Assembly: GCF_000424545.1 (NCBI RefSeq)
Contig: NZ_AUKC01000007.1
Coordinates: 78,282 to 142,281, forward strand
Length of the DNA stretch: 64,000 bases
Direction: 5' to 3'
Source: Butyrivibrio sp. NC3005
Lineage (GTDB): Bacteria; Bacillota; Clostridia; Lachnospirales; Lachnospiraceae
Both the position numbers and the translations under genes were made by a program. The notes beneath the pieces were generated by a model. The model made no database searches. It was not told the origin of the DNA and saw only the letters and a program-made list of their open reading frames with translations. Below, piece after piece: positions 19,823 to 29,964 of the stretch. How positions within the stretch are numbered: position 1 is the first letter of the stretch; every line of letters starts with the position of its first letter.

Positions 19823-21883
19823 ATGTTAAAACAATATATTCGAAAAAAACTTACAGAAAAAGCGCACGCTGACTATGATAGGAGGGTGCGCCATGTACGT
19901 TTTTATTATGATGATTTTGTAAATGAATTTGAAAAAAAAGAAACCGGATTTCCGGAACATGAAAAAATGCTCCGGATTTTTTATGACCAGATTTCATCAA
20001 AAATTTTGACTCAAATGGAAGATTTGCCGGATGATACTCCGGTAATTTTTGCGTGCAGAAGAGGAAGAATATTAGAATGTGCTGATTCGTGGTTTGGCCA
20101 TTTTTTTGCAACGCATGAAAATGTGCAGCTTGCATATGCCGATGAAGATGAAGTATCTGAGAGTGGTTATTTATCAAATCCTTATCTAAAACCAGATTGG
20201 TCTCCCGATTCTTATGAGAACGCATTTTATATAGGGAGCATCTTTGCTGCAAGGACAGGAATTGTTAGAAAGGCTATTTATGAAATTGAGTCAGGCAGAG
20301 GATTTTATGGAGCAGAAGGAACAAAAGTTATTGCTGCTGACAGGCTTTTTGGTACAATAGCAAAACTTTGCAAGGGATTTGAGAAAAGGGAAAAAATGGA
20401 TTTTCCTATTGGACATGTTGATGAAATACTTTTTCACAGAGATAGTAAAGAAAGCCTCTTCTATGGAAGACCATTCCATAAGCAGTATCATAAGCTTGAA
20501 AAAAATCATGTGGTATCAATTGTTATTCCGTCCAAAGATCATCCAGATATATTAGGACAATGTATTAACTCTCTTATCGATATAAGCCAGAAAAGTTCAC
20601 AGCTGAAAATAGAAATAATTGTTGTAGATAATGGAAGTAGTGATGACAACAAGACCAAAATTGAAGAAATGCTTCAAACATCGCGTGAAAGAGGAATTAG
20701 TAAGATAAATCTTATAAATATAGAATATCTGTACCAGAAAATGGATTTTAATTTCTCGAAAATGTGCAACCTTGGAGCTGATAAATCACAAGGTGATATG
20801 GTTCTGTTTCTGAATGACGATATTGAGATTGTTGATTCCATGTGGCTTACAGAACTTGTATATCAGGCTGAGAAAAGCTATGTAGGAGCGGTAGGAGCAA
20901 AACTTCTGTATCCTGAAAAAAATCTTATACAGCACGCAGGTATTACTAACATTCATTTAGGGCCTATGCACAAGTTACAAAGGCTTGATGATTCTAAGGA
21001 ATACTATTTTCGTATGAACAGAGGTATACATGATATGGCAGGAGTAACTGCAGCATGCATACTTATGACCAAAGAACACTTTGTTGAGGCTGGAAAATAC
21101 GATGAGAATATGGCAGTTGCTTTCAATGATGTTGATTTGAATTATAGATTGCTCAAAAAAGGTTATTATAATGTTTGTTGCAATCATATATCTCTTTTTC
21201 ATCATGAATCTCTTAGCAGAGGTGATGATAATCAGGACGCTGCTAAACTTGAAAGAATGCTCAAGGAAAATGATATTCTTTTTGGAAAGCATGCGGATAT
21301 GTATGACAGAGATCCGTTCTATCACAAATATCTAGATGGAAGACGAGTTCATCCTGAATATGAGATACTTGCTTATGAGAAAACTGTTCCTGCTGATCAT
21401 CTAGGAGTATCTATGCCTGAAATAGTTAAAAATGGATACCCTGCACAATGGAAAAATGACTGTGTATGGGTAAGAGTTGAGTACAAAGGCACACTTAAGA
21501 AATGGAACAGATTATATTATACAGGAAAGAACAAGAACAAAGAAAAAAGTAGTGAAGGATATCTTGTTTCTGGTTATAGCTTTGTAATAGGAAGTGACAA
21601 TAGTATTTATAAAAGAAAACTTGTGCTTAAGAGAGTAAAATCTGGAACAGACTTTACACCTGTTGAGAAGAAAGTTTATTCTTTTGATGTAAATGATGAT
21701 TTGAGGGAAGATATTCGCAAGAATATATCTGACCAGGTTAATGTTGAGCTTACAGGTTATAGAGTGCGTATAGCCCAAAAGGCTCTTCCTGCAGGATATT
21801 ATCAGATAGGAATGGTATATTTTGACAAGACAGGAAGAACCAGAGTAATGAACTGGGAAGAAAAAGCAATTAGCGTTGGATAA
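19823..21883 (+). CDS. GT2 glycosyltransferase with extra N- and C-terminal domains
   Basis: This 686-residue protein has a GT-A domain of family 2 at about 225-500: a VSIVIPSKDHP strand, a VVDNGSSDDN loop and the metal-binding LNDD at 330-333. The first 220 residues look like a second, degenerate GT-A half (YADEDEV, then a KPDWSPDSYENAFYIGS stretch as in tandem GT2 proteins) without its own nucleotide-binding start. The last 180 residues are not recognised. It should add sugars to the growing polymer on the cytoplasmic side. It follows the methyltransferase gene by 14 bases and shares its operon. Confidence 0.8.
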   Translation: MLKQYIRKKLTEKAHADYDRRVRHVRFYYDDFVNEFEKKETGFPEHEKMLRIFYDQISSKILTQMEDLPDDTPVIFACRRGRILECADSWFGHFFATHENVQLAYADEDEVSESGYLSNPYLKPDWSPDSYENAFYIGSIFAARTGIVRKAIYEIESGRGFYGAEGTKVIAADRLFGTIAKLCKGFEKREKMDFPIGHVDEILFHRDSKESLFYGRPFHKQYHKLEKNHVVSIVIPSKDHPDILGQCINSLIDISQKSSQLKIEIIVVDNGSSDDNKTKIEEMLQTSRERGISKINLINIEYLYQKMDFNFSKMCNLGADKSQGDMVLFLNDDIEIVDSMWLTELVYQAEKSYVGAVGAKLLYPEKNLIQHAGITNIHLGPMHKLQRLDDSKEYYFRMNRGIHDMAGVTAACILMTKEHFVEAGKYDENMAVAFNDVDLNYRLLKKGYYNVCCNHISLFHHESLSRGDDNQDAAKLERMLKENDILFGKHADMYDRDPFYHKYLDGRRVHPEYEILAYEKTVPADHLGVSMPEIVKNGYPAQWKNDCVWVRVEYKGTLKKWNRLYYTGKNKNKEKSSEGYLVSGYSFVIGSDNSIYKRKLVLKRVKSGTDFTPVEKKVYSFDVNDDLREDIRKNISDQVNVELTGYRVRIAQKALPAGYYQIGMVYFDKTGRTRVMNWEEKAISVG

Positions 21884-21912
21884 ATAAAGTATTGAAGGGA
21901 TGTAGAGGCATC

Positions 21913-23928
21913 ATGGCAAATGAAGAAAAGGATTATAAGAGTGCATATGAGCATGAGCGATTGAAAAGTGCAGCGTTAGCTCAGAAAGTTGCAAGACTTG
22001 AGGATAAAAATCAAGAAATTCAGGCAAAGCTTGACCATATCAAAAACAATCCTATATGGAAAGCTTCCAAGCCTGCTAGAGATGTAATGCACTTTGTAAT
22101 TCGACAGAAGGATAGAGTGGCAAATCAAGGCTCTCTTGCTGGTGTTGTTCGTAAAATTAAGTATAAACAAAGAGAAAAGAAAGCTAAGGCTTTTTATGGA
22201 ACAGTTAGTTTTCCAGATGTAGCTACAAGAGAACAGGAGGAGAAAACTGTTTTTCCAAAGATGGTGAAAATCAGTATCCTTACACCTCTTTATAATACCC
22301 CTGAGAAGTTTTTGCGTGACATGATTGAATCGGTTATAAATCAGACTTATCAGAACTGGCAACTTTGTCTTGCTGATGGCAGTGATAAAGATCATGGTAG
22401 AGTAGCTGAGATTGTAAAAGAATATCAGGAAAAAGACAAAAAAGGAAGAATATCCTACGAGAAGCTCAAAGTAAATGATGGTATTTCTGGAAATACTAAT
22501 GAATGTCTTAAGATGGCTACAGGAGAGTACATAGGACTTCTTGACCATGATGATATTCTTCATCCAGAAGTATTGTTTGCATATGTTAAGGCAATTAATG
22601 AACAGAACGCTGATTATCTTTATTGTGATGAAGCAACATTCCATAATGACAGCGTAGATAATATGATTACAATGCATTTTAAACCTGATTATGCAGTAGA
22701 TACATTAAGAGCAAACAACTATATTTGTCATTTTTCAGTGTTTTTAAGAGATTTGTTATCAGAAACAGAGCTTTTTAGAAAAGAATTTGATGGAAGCCAA
22801 GATCATGATATGATCCTTCGCTTGACTGATAATGCCAAGAATATCGTACATATTCCTAGAATCTTATATTATTGGAGATCTCACGCAGGTTCAGTAGCAT
22901 CAAGTATTACAGCTAAAGATTATGCTATAGAGGCTGCAAGAGGTGCAGTTGCAGACCATCTTAGAAGACATGGTTTCGAAAATTTTTCTATTACAAGTAC
23001 TAGAGCTTTTGAGACTATTTTCAAGATTACATATGATATAAAGAATAATCCTAAGATTTCCATCATAATACCAAACTGTGATCATGAAGAAGATCTTAGA
23101 AGATGCATAAACTCAATAATAGAGAAATCTACATATGAAAATTATGAAATTGTAGTTGTAGAGAATAACAGTACAAGTAATGCCATAAGAAATTACTACA
23201 AAGAACTTGAGCAGGGTGAATATAAGTCTATTGTTAAAGTTGTAGATTTCGGAAAGCAGAAAAGCTTTAATTATTCGCAGGTAGTAAATTTTGGTGTTAA
23301 GAATTCTAGCGGTGAATATGTTCTTTTATTGAACAATGATACTTCGGTTATTACAGTAAATTGGATGGAAGAACTTCTTATGTATGCACAAAGAAGTGAT
23401 GTCGGGGCAGTAGGTGGAAAATTATATTTCCCTAACAGGAAGATTCAGCATGCAGGAATAATTCTTCGTCTAGGTGCACATAGAACAGCAGGTCATGCTC
23501 ACTATGGACAGGCTGGTCAGAATCTTGGGTACATGGGAAGATTATGCTATGCACAGGATATGAGTGCAGTGACAGGGGCTTGTCTTATGGTTTCCAGACA
23601 AAAGTATGATGAGGTTGGGGGCTTTGGAGAAGATTTTGAAATATCATTAAATGATGTGGATTTTTGCCTTAAACTTAGAGAGAAAAAATATTTAAATGTA
23701 TTTACTCCTTTTGCAGAGCTTTATCATTATGAATCATTATCCAGAGGACTTGATAATGAAGGAGAAAAGGCAAAGAGATACGCTTTGGAATCAGATAAAT
23801 TCAAGACAAAATGGAAAGATGTTTTGGATAAAGGCGATCCATATTATAATCCGAATTTTTCTTTGGATAGAAGCGATTTTTCTATAAATCTCAAAGGAAT
23901 TGGAAATACAATTCTTGGAGGAGAATGA
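21913..23928 (+). CDS. Tandem GT2 glycosyltransferase
   Basis: This 671-residue protein has an N-terminal coiled-coil segment (about 10-45) and two GT-A domains of family 2. The first begins VKISILTPLYNTP (about 117) and contains LLDHDD. The second begins PKISIIIPNCDH (about 378) and contains LLNNDT. Two intact catalytic domains suggest that one chain adds two linkages or alternates between two sugars, as in some polymerising transferases. The start is ATG 21913, with AGAGG four bases upstream; an in-frame TTG at 21892 is less likely. The stop lies just before the pgm ribosome site. Confidence 0.82.
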   Translation: MANEEKDYKSAYEHERLKSAALAQKVARLEDKNQEIQAKLDHIKNNPIWKASKPARDVMHFVIRQKDRVANQGSLAGVVRKIKYKQREKKAKAFYGTVSFPDVATREQEEKTVFPKMVKISILTPLYNTPEKFLRDMIESVINQTYQNWQLCLADGSDKDHGRVAEIVKEYQEKDKKGRISYEKLKVNDGISGNTNECLKMATGEYIGLLDHDDILHPEVLFAYVKAINEQNADYLYCDEATFHNDSVDNMITMHFKPDYAVDTLRANNYICHFSVFLRDLLSETELFRKEFDGSQDHDMILRLTDNAKNIVHIPRILYYWRSHAGSVASSITAKDYAIEAARGAVADHLRRHGFENFSITSTRAFETIFKITYDIKNNPKISIIIPNCDHEEDLRRCINSIIEKSTYENYEIVVVENNSTSNAIRNYYKELEQGEYKSIVKVVDFGKQKSFNYSQVVNFGVKNSSGEYVLLLNNDTSVITVNWMEELLMYAQRSDVGAVGGKLYFPNRKIQHAGIILRLGAHRTAGHAHYGQAGQNLGYMGRLCYAQDMSAVTGACLMVSRQKYDEVGGFGEDFEISLNDVDFCLKLREKKYLNVFTPFAELYHYESLSRGLDNEGEKAKRYALESDKFKTKWKDVLDKGDPYYNPNFSLDRSDFSINLKGIGNTILGGE

Positions 23929-23941
23929 AAGGAAGTTAAAA

Positions 23942-25681
23942 ATGAGCAAAGCACAAGAACAGTTTGAGTATTGGTTAAATGATCCGTATTTTGATGACGA
24001 AGTAAAAAAAGAACTTTTAGCTATCAGAAACAATAAAGAAGAAGTTGAAGATAGATTCTATCGCGAACTAGAATTTGGTACAGGCGGACTTAGGGGAGTC
24101 ATAGGTAATGGAACTAATAGAATGAATATCTATACAGTTCGTAAGGCGACTCAGGGACTTGCTAATTACATTGTAAAAAACGCAGGCGAAGAAGGAAAGA
24201 AAAAAGGAGTAGCTATTTCTTTTGACTGTAGGCTATATTCTCCAGAATTTGCAGACGAGACTGCAAGATGTCTGGCAGCAAACGGAATTAAAGCTTATAT
24301 TTTTAAAGAACTTCGTCCTACACCTGAGCTTTCATTTGCACTTAGATATCTTGGATGTATAGCAGGTGTAATGATTACAGCAAGCCACAATCCTCCGGAA
24401 TATAATGGATATAAAGTGTATTGGGAAGACGGCGCGCAGATTACGCCTCCTCATGATAAAGGTATTATCGAAGAAGTCAAGTCTATTACAAATTATAATG
24501 ATGTTAAAACTATATCTAAGAAAGAAGCTATGGAAAGCGGATTATATAATTTCGTTTTAGATGAAATTGATGATGCGTATATGGCTGAACTTAAAAAGCA
24601 GATACTTCATCCAGAAATTATTCAGGAAATGGCTGATAAACTCAGCATTGTTTATACTCCTTTCCACGGGACAGGCAATAAGCCGGTTAGACGTGTGCTT
24701 AAGGAACTTGGTTTTAAGAATGTATACGTAGTTCCGGAGCAGGAACTTCCAGATCCAAAGTTTACAACACTTGAGTATCCTAACCCAGAAGATCCGAAGG
24801 CATTTGAACTTGCTCTTAAACTTGCCAAGGAAAAGGATGCAGACATTGTTCTTGCAACAGATCCTGATGCAGATAGACTTGGTGTATATGCAAAAGATTC
24901 AAAGACTGGTGAATATAAGCAGTTTACAGGTAATATGTCAGGTATGCTTATTGGAGAATACATCCTTCGTGAGCGAAAGGCTCTTTGTAAGATGCCTGCT
25001 AATCCGGCTTTTGTAACAACAATAGTTACTACTAACATGGCGAGAAAAGTTGCAGAAAAGTATAATCAGCATTTTGTAGAAGTACTTACTGGTTTTAAGT
25101 ATATCGGAGAGCAGATTAAGTTCTTTGAAGAAAACAACAATGAGTATAGTTATGTATTCGGACTTGAAGAAAGCTATGGCTGCCTTGCAGGAACACATGC
25201 AAGAGATAAGGATGCTGTAGTAGCAGTTATGATGTTATGCGAACTTGCTGCATTCTATAAGAAGAATAACAAAACAATATATGATGCAATGCTTGACATG
25301 TACAATGAGTATGGCTTCTACAAGGAAGGTCAGTATTCTATTACCATGAAGGGTATTGAAGGAGCAAAACAGATAAGTGCAATCATGGAAAAGCTCAGAA
25401 GTAATCCACCAAAGACTTTTGGAGAATGGAATGTTGAAGAGTTCAGAGATTATAAGAGCGGTGAGGTGATTGAACTTGCAACCGGAAACAAAAAGCGTAC
25501 AAATCTTCCTGTTTCTAACGTTCTTTATTTTGCTCTTAATGACGATTGCTGGTGCTGTGCAAGGCCATCTGGTACAGAACCCAAAATCAAGTTCTATATG
25601 GGTGTGAAGGCAGAAAGCCTTGAAGAAGCAAATCAAAAAGAAGAAGAACTTACAAACGCAGTTAAAGCTTTGATAAAGTAA
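23942..25681 (+). CDS. pgcA: Alpha-phosphoglucomutase/phosphomannomutase
   Basis: This 579-residue enzyme interconverts glucose-6-phosphate and glucose-1-phosphate (or mannose phosphates), which feeds rfbA and the CDP-glucose pathway. The phosphoserine loop is TASHNP, the metal-binding loop is DPDADRLG and the phosphate-binding loop near the C-terminus is RPSGTEPK. The length fits the PgcA/PGM2 branch (570-600). The start is ATG 23942, with AAAGGAAG upstream; a TTG at 23900 would overlap the preceding gene. A strong terminator follows the gene. Confidence 0.93.
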   Translation: MSKAQEQFEYWLNDPYFDDEVKKELLAIRNNKEEVEDRFYRELEFGTGGLRGVIGNGTNRMNIYTVRKATQGLANYIVKNAGEEGKKKGVAISFDCRLYSPEFADETARCLAANGIKAYIFKELRPTPELSFALRYLGCIAGVMITASHNPPEYNGYKVYWEDGAQITPPHDKGIIEEVKSITNYNDVKTISKKEAMESGLYNFVLDEIDDAYMAELKKQILHPEIIQEMADKLSIVYTPFHGTGNKPVRRVLKELGFKNVYVVPEQELPDPKFTTLEYPNPEDPKAFELALKLAKEKDADIVLATDPDADRLGVYAKDSKTGEYKQFTGNMSGMLIGEYILRERKALCKMPANPAFVTTIVTTNMARKVAEKYNQHFVEVLTGFKYIGEQIKFFEENNNEYSYVFGLEESYGCLAGTHARDKDAVVAVMMLCELAAFYKKNNKTIYDAMLDMYNEYGFYKEGQYSITMKGIEGAKQISAIMEKLRSNPPKTFGEWNVEEFRDYKSGEVIELATGNKKRTNLPVSNVLYFALNDDCWCCARPSGTEPKIKFYMGVKAESLEEANQKEEELTNAVKALIK

Positions 25682-25701
25682 AAACATAATAAAAATATTA
25701 G

Positions 25702-25746
25702 AAAACAGATTTTTGTGTAACTAAATTGCTCAAAAGTCTGTTTTTT
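25702..25746 (+). terminator. Intrinsic terminator after pgcA
   Basis: The arms AAAACAGATTTTTG (25702-25715) and CAAAAGTCTGTTTT (25731-25744) pair over 14 positions with one T-G wobble, and a T-run follows. It ends the transcript that includes pgcA. The next gene would then need its own promoter; a TATAAT at 25762-25767 is a possible -10 box. Confidence 0.8.
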
Positions 25747-25834
25747 GTTGTGAAAAAAGGCTATAATCATAAAGGCTATCTAGGAAAAGAGTTTTTGATT
25801 GCCTGTTGGCAACTATTGGATTTGAGGTGACAAA

Positions 25835-27274
25835 ATGCTTAATTCAATTAGAAAAACAATTAATTACGCAAAAAGAAATGGAATTAAGTCGGCATGTTAT
25901 GCAGCCTTGGAGAGGCTTGGTGACAGTAAAGTTCCATATGTTTTTAACGCACCTTCAGATAATGAATTGATTAGAGAAAGAGAAGAGGTAAAATCATGGA
26001 AACTAGGAGAGAAAAATGGCGGTAAAAAAATGCCATTTTTCAGTATACTTGTTCCATGTTATAATACACCGGTTACATATTTTAAGGAAATGGTATCATC
26101 TGTTCTTTCACAAACATATCCTGACTTTGAACTGATTCTTGCAGATGCTTCAAAAGTTCCTGTATTAAAGCAGATTGCAGACGAATATTCAGATCATAGA
26201 ATAAGATATGTTCATTTAGAAAAAAATAGTGGAATATCAGAGAATACCAATAAAGCATTAGAACTTGCCAATGGAGATTATTGCGCTCTTTTAGATCATG
26301 ATGATTTATTAAGTGGTGATGCACTATATCATTTTGCTAAAAAAATACTTGGTTCATCTACACTGTCTGAGAGTAATTATCCTATTAGACTTCTTTATTC
26401 AGATGAAGATAAGTGTGATGGAGAGGGAAGAAAATTTTATGAGCCGCATATAAAGCCGGATTATAATTTTGATTATCTTCTTTCTAATAACTATATCTGT
26501 CATTTTACTGCAGTGCGAACAGATATTTTGAAGGAAATCAAATTTAGAGAGTACTATGATGGTGCTCAGGATTTTGATATGATTCTTAGAGTTTGCATGC
26601 AGGCTACAATTAATTCGGATGAAAAAAATATAGTGCATATTCCAAGAGTTTTGTATCATTGGAGATGTCATAATAATTCTACCGCTGTTAATCCTGAGAG
26701 CAAATCCTATGCTTATAATGCTGGAAGAAGAAATGTTGAAGATAATCTTAATGCTTCGGGAATAAAGGCTGAAGTTACAGACCTTCCTCATGTTGGCTTT
26801 TACAGAGTCAGCTATCCGGATGGAATTTTCAAGGCAAGAAGAGATATAGGAGTTGTTGGTGGAACAATCTATGGAAAAAGCAATGAGATAGTTGGAGGCC
26901 TTTATAAGGAAAATGGTGAAGTTATGTTTAAAGGACTTCATAAAGGTTTTAGTGGAGGATTTCAGCATAGAGCTGTGTGTCAGCAGGATGCTGAGGCTGT
27001 TGATTTAAGATGTATGAAAATTAGAAAAAATCTTAGACCATTATTAAAAGAAGTTACGGGATTAACCTATCTTGGGAAAAAAGAAAGAATGGCACTTAAA
27101 TCAAGTGATGAAGTGTTTGAAACAACATCTTATGAAAAAGAAACAGGACATAGGATTGAAATTCCAAAAAACTGGGATGAAGAGAAGATTCGAAGAGAAA
27201 GTATTCGTTTCTGCAAGGTAGTCAGGAAACAGGGATATAAAATTCTCTGGGATCCTATGATGAAACAAAAATAG
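25835..27274 (+). CDS. GT2 glycosyltransferase
   Basis: This 479-residue protein has a GT-A domain of family 2 from about residue 68: FFSILVPCYNTP, then LLDHDD near 157 as the metal-binding motif and a conserved HWRCH near 285. The C-terminal 150 residues resemble the remnant of a second domain (VVGGTIYGKS, VCQQDAEAVDLRC) seen in the tandem transferases of this locus, but a full second catalytic site is missing. GAGGTGA lies before the ATG. Donor and acceptor cannot be assigned. Confidence 0.8.
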   Translation: MLNSIRKTINYAKRNGIKSACYAALERLGDSKVPYVFNAPSDNELIREREEVKSWKLGEKNGGKKMPFFSILVPCYNTPVTYFKEMVSSVLSQTYPDFELILADASKVPVLKQIADEYSDHRIRYVHLEKNSGISENTNKALELANGDYCALLDHDDLLSGDALYHFAKKILGSSTLSESNYPIRLLYSDEDKCDGEGRKFYEPHIKPDYNFDYLLSNNYICHFTAVRTDILKEIKFREYYDGAQDFDMILRVCMQATINSDEKNIVHIPRVLYHWRCHNNSTAVNPESKSYAYNAGRRNVEDNLNASGIKAEVTDLPHVGFYRVSYPDGIFKARRDIGVVGGTIYGKSNEIVGGLYKENGEVMFKGLHKGFSGGFQHRAVCQQDAEAVDLRCMKIRKNLRPLLKEVTGLTYLGKKERMALKSSDEVFETTSYEKETGHRIEIPKNWDEEKIRRESIRFCKVVRKQGYKILWDPMMKQK

Positions 27275-27343
27275 GAGTACTGTTTGCTTTTAGAAAAGTA
27301 AATGAGTAAGAAGTGATAGAACTTAAATTTAGAAAGGTTTGTA

Positions 27344-28297
27344 ATGATAAAGACCACCGTAATAATACCCAATTACAATGGGAAAGCCTATCTAGAAAAG
27401 TGTATTGAATCGGTGAAAAATCAAACGGTTGAAGTTGACATAATAGTTGTTGATAATGCTTCAACTGATGATAGTTTGGAATATTTGGAAAGTCTTCCTG
27501 TAAAATTAATAAAACTTGGCGAGAATACAGGGTTTTCAAATGCTGTAAATGTTGGAATACAAAGTGCAGTCACTCCATATGTTTTTCTTTTGAACAATGA
27601 CACAGAATGTGAAAATGATGCAATTGAAAGACTTGAAAGAGCAATGGAACAAAATAAAAGAGTATTTTCGGTTCAGGCAATGATGGTTTCTTTGAAGAAC
27701 AAAGACATTGTTGATGACAGCGGAGATTATTATTGTGCGCTTGGAATGGCTTTTACTCTTGGAAAAGATAGGAATAAATCACGATTTAACAGAATAAGAA
27801 AGATTACAAGTGCCTGTGCAGGTGCAGCACTATATAACAAAAAAGCCTTTGATGAAATAGGCTTTTTTGATGTGGCTCATTTTTGTTACCTTGAAGATGT
27901 AGATATAGGTTATAGAGCAAGACTTTATGGATATACAAATCTTATAGAACCAAAAGCTGTAGTGTATCATGCAGGAAGCGCCACAAGCGGTTCAAGATAC
28001 AATCCTTTTAAGCAAAGATTTAGTGCTGGAAATAATATCTATTTTTTATGGAAAAACATGCCGCTTTTTCAGCTTTTAATAAATTTTCCGTTGCTGCTTT
28101 TGGGAATAGGATTAAAAGGATGTTTCTTTTTGAAAAAAGGCTTGGGAAAACCTTATTTTCAGGGGATTTCAGAGGGACTGAAAAAGATAAAGGACAATCC
28201 TGATAAAAAAATTAAGTTTACGTTAAGACGTTTGTTATATTATGTTAAGATACAGATGGAACTGTGGTATAATACGATTATAAAAATGGTTGGCTGA
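27344..28297 (+). CDS. GT2 glycosyltransferase, rhamnosyltransferase-like (WbbL type)
   Basis: This 317-residue family 2 transferase starts TTVIIPNYNG, with VVDNASTDDS and the metal motif LLNNDTE (about 83-89). YLEDVDIGYR around 184-193 is the usual C-terminal acidic signature of WbbL-like rhamnosyltransferases. Rhamnose as donor would agree with rfbA in the same locus, but the donor cannot be proven from the sequence. A hydrophobic segment near 235-262 may touch the membrane. GAAAGG precedes the ATG. The next gene starts 20 bases later. Confidence 0.8.
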   Translation: MIKTTVIIPNYNGKAYLEKCIESVKNQTVEVDIIVVDNASTDDSLEYLESLPVKLIKLGENTGFSNAVNVGIQSAVTPYVFLLNNDTECENDAIERLERAMEQNKRVFSVQAMMVSLKNKDIVDDSGDYYCALGMAFTLGKDRNKSRFNRIRKITSACAGAALYNKKAFDEIGFFDVAHFCYLEDVDIGYRARLYGYTNLIEPKAVVYHAGSATSGSRYNPFKQRFSAGNNIYFLWKNMPLFQLLINFPLLLLGIGLKGCFFLKKGLGKPYFQGISEGLKKIKDNPDKKIKFTLRRLLYYVKIQMELWYNTIIKMVG

Positions 28298-28317
28298 CTT
28301 AGGTTAGTGGGAGGATT

Positions 28318-29727
28318 ATGATTAAGGATAACCAAAAACATCTCAACCGCATGCAGGTTATACTTGATGGATGCGTTGTTGCGATTTCATATATAATTGC
28401 GTATTACATGCGATTTTATTCAAGATTTGCAGACCCAAATGATGTAAAGGTTGCATATTCGGCAGAAGTGTATTTTAAGGCACTTTATTTTATTGTGCCC
28501 TGCTATCTTTTTGCTTATAATTTTGTGAATCTGTATGCATCTAGGCGTACATCACATGGAAGAAGTGATTTTTATAAGATAGTTAAAGGAAATCTTATAG
28601 GTCTTCCGGGATTTATTGTGAGTTTGTACATGATTCAAGTAAGTGATTTCTCTAGAGGAATGTTGTTTATTTTCTTTGGAGTTAATATCTTTTTATGTAC
28701 ATTTGGAAGACTTGTTATAAGGTTTATATTGCAGTATTTTAGAGAAAAAGGATACAACTTAAAACATGTTCTTTTAGTTGGATATTCTCGTTCAGCTGAA
28801 AGTTATATTAGAAGAATAGAGGATAATCCTCAGTGGGGATATGTTATAACAGGAATTCTTGATAATAGAGTGCCAGTAGGAACTGCTTATCATAAAGTTA
28901 AAGTGATAGGTAAAATTAATCAGCTCCAAGAGTTTATTGAGCAAAATGAGTATGATGAAATAACAATTACCTTGGCTCTTGATCATTATGACAGTCTTGA
29001 AAAATTAGTGTCTATTAGTGAGAAGTCAGGAATTCATACAAAGTTTATTCCTGATTACTCATCATTGTTTCCCAGTAACCCCTATACGGAAGATGTTGAA
29101 GGGTTACCTGTTATCAACATCAGGTATGTACCTTTGACTGATACATGGAATAAGCTTATAAAGCGTATCGTGGATATAATAGGTTCACTTTTATGTATAA
29201 TAATTTTTTCTCCTGCAATGATATTTGCTGCAATTGCGGTAGGAATAAGTACAGACGATTCAATTATATATAAGCAGGAAAGAATAGGACTTAACGGCAA
29301 ACCCTTTAAAATGTACAAATTCCGCACAATGATTTCGCAGAATGTTAAGGATGAAGCAAAAGCATGGACTATAAAAAATGACCCTAGGGTAACACCTGTT
29401 GGAAGATTTTTGAGAAAAACAAGTATTGATGAAATGCCTCAATTTTTCAATGTTCTTATGGGCTCAATGTCACTTGTAGGGCCAAGGCCTGAAAGACCAA
29501 GTTACGTAGAAAAGTTCAAGGAACAAATACCACGTTATATGGTTAAACATCAAGTTAGACCTGGTATAACAGGATGGGCACAAATAAATGGATTTAGAGG
29601 TGATACATCCATTAAACAGAGAATTGATTATGATATTTATTATATAGAAAACTGGACGTTGGGTTTTGATATAGAAATCCTGTTCGGTACTATTTTTCAT
29701 GGTTTTGTCAATAAAAATGCGTACTAA
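28318..29727 (+). CDS. Undecaprenyl-phosphate sugar phosphotransferase (WbaP/WcaJ-like)
   Basis: This 469-residue protein starts glycan assembly by moving a sugar-phosphate from a nucleotide sugar to undecaprenyl phosphate. Four or five membrane helices (about 10-140) precede a nucleotide-binding-like domain (about 145-260). Then come a re-entrant helix (about 285-310) and the bacterial sugar transferase domain: KMYKFRTM, then the catalytic-site region TSIDEMPQ, LVGPRPERP and RPGITGWAQING. These motifs are complete and in the normal order. GGGAGG lies just before the ATG. It is probably the initiating enzyme for the polymer built by the surrounding GT2 proteins. Confidence 0.92.
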   Translation: MIKDNQKHLNRMQVILDGCVVAISYIIAYYMRFYSRFADPNDVKVAYSAEVYFKALYFIVPCYLFAYNFVNLYASRRTSHGRSDFYKIVKGNLIGLPGFIVSLYMIQVSDFSRGMLFIFFGVNIFLCTFGRLVIRFILQYFREKGYNLKHVLLVGYSRSAESYIRRIEDNPQWGYVITGILDNRVPVGTAYHKVKVIGKINQLQEFIEQNEYDEITITLALDHYDSLEKLVSISEKSGIHTKFIPDYSSLFPSNPYTEDVEGLPVINIRYVPLTDTWNKLIKRIVDIIGSLLCIIIFSPAMIFAAIAVGISTDDSIIYKQERIGLNGKPFKMYKFRTMISQNVKDEAKAWTIKNDPRVTPVGRFLRKTSIDEMPQFFNVLMGSMSLVGPRPERPSYVEKFKEQIPRYMVKHQVRPGITGWAQINGFRGDTSIKQRIDYDIYYIENWTLGFDIEILFGTIFHGFVNKNAY

Positions 29728-29964
29728 TAATTTTGCGACTATTTTATTTGAGCAAGAGTAGGTTGCTGGATTAAGAAAAATACTACTTGGTAGCCAGTAT
29801 TTGAATGAAATTGACGTGAACATACAAAATGTGGCAAAATATAAAGTAGCGTGTTTATTAGAAGAATTAAATGCGCTATTTTTGTGGTGTAGGAGCACTT
29901 GTTTTAATAAGAGTGTTAAAGATGAAAAGAATATAAATAAGAGTTAGAGGAGCAAGATTTTTAA

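Noticed and set aside
21976..22677. Open frame of 233 codons on the - strand
   Set aside because: It lies fully opposite the first half of an intact tandem GT2 gene, has no ribosome site and no recognisable domain; it is a shadow of codon bias.
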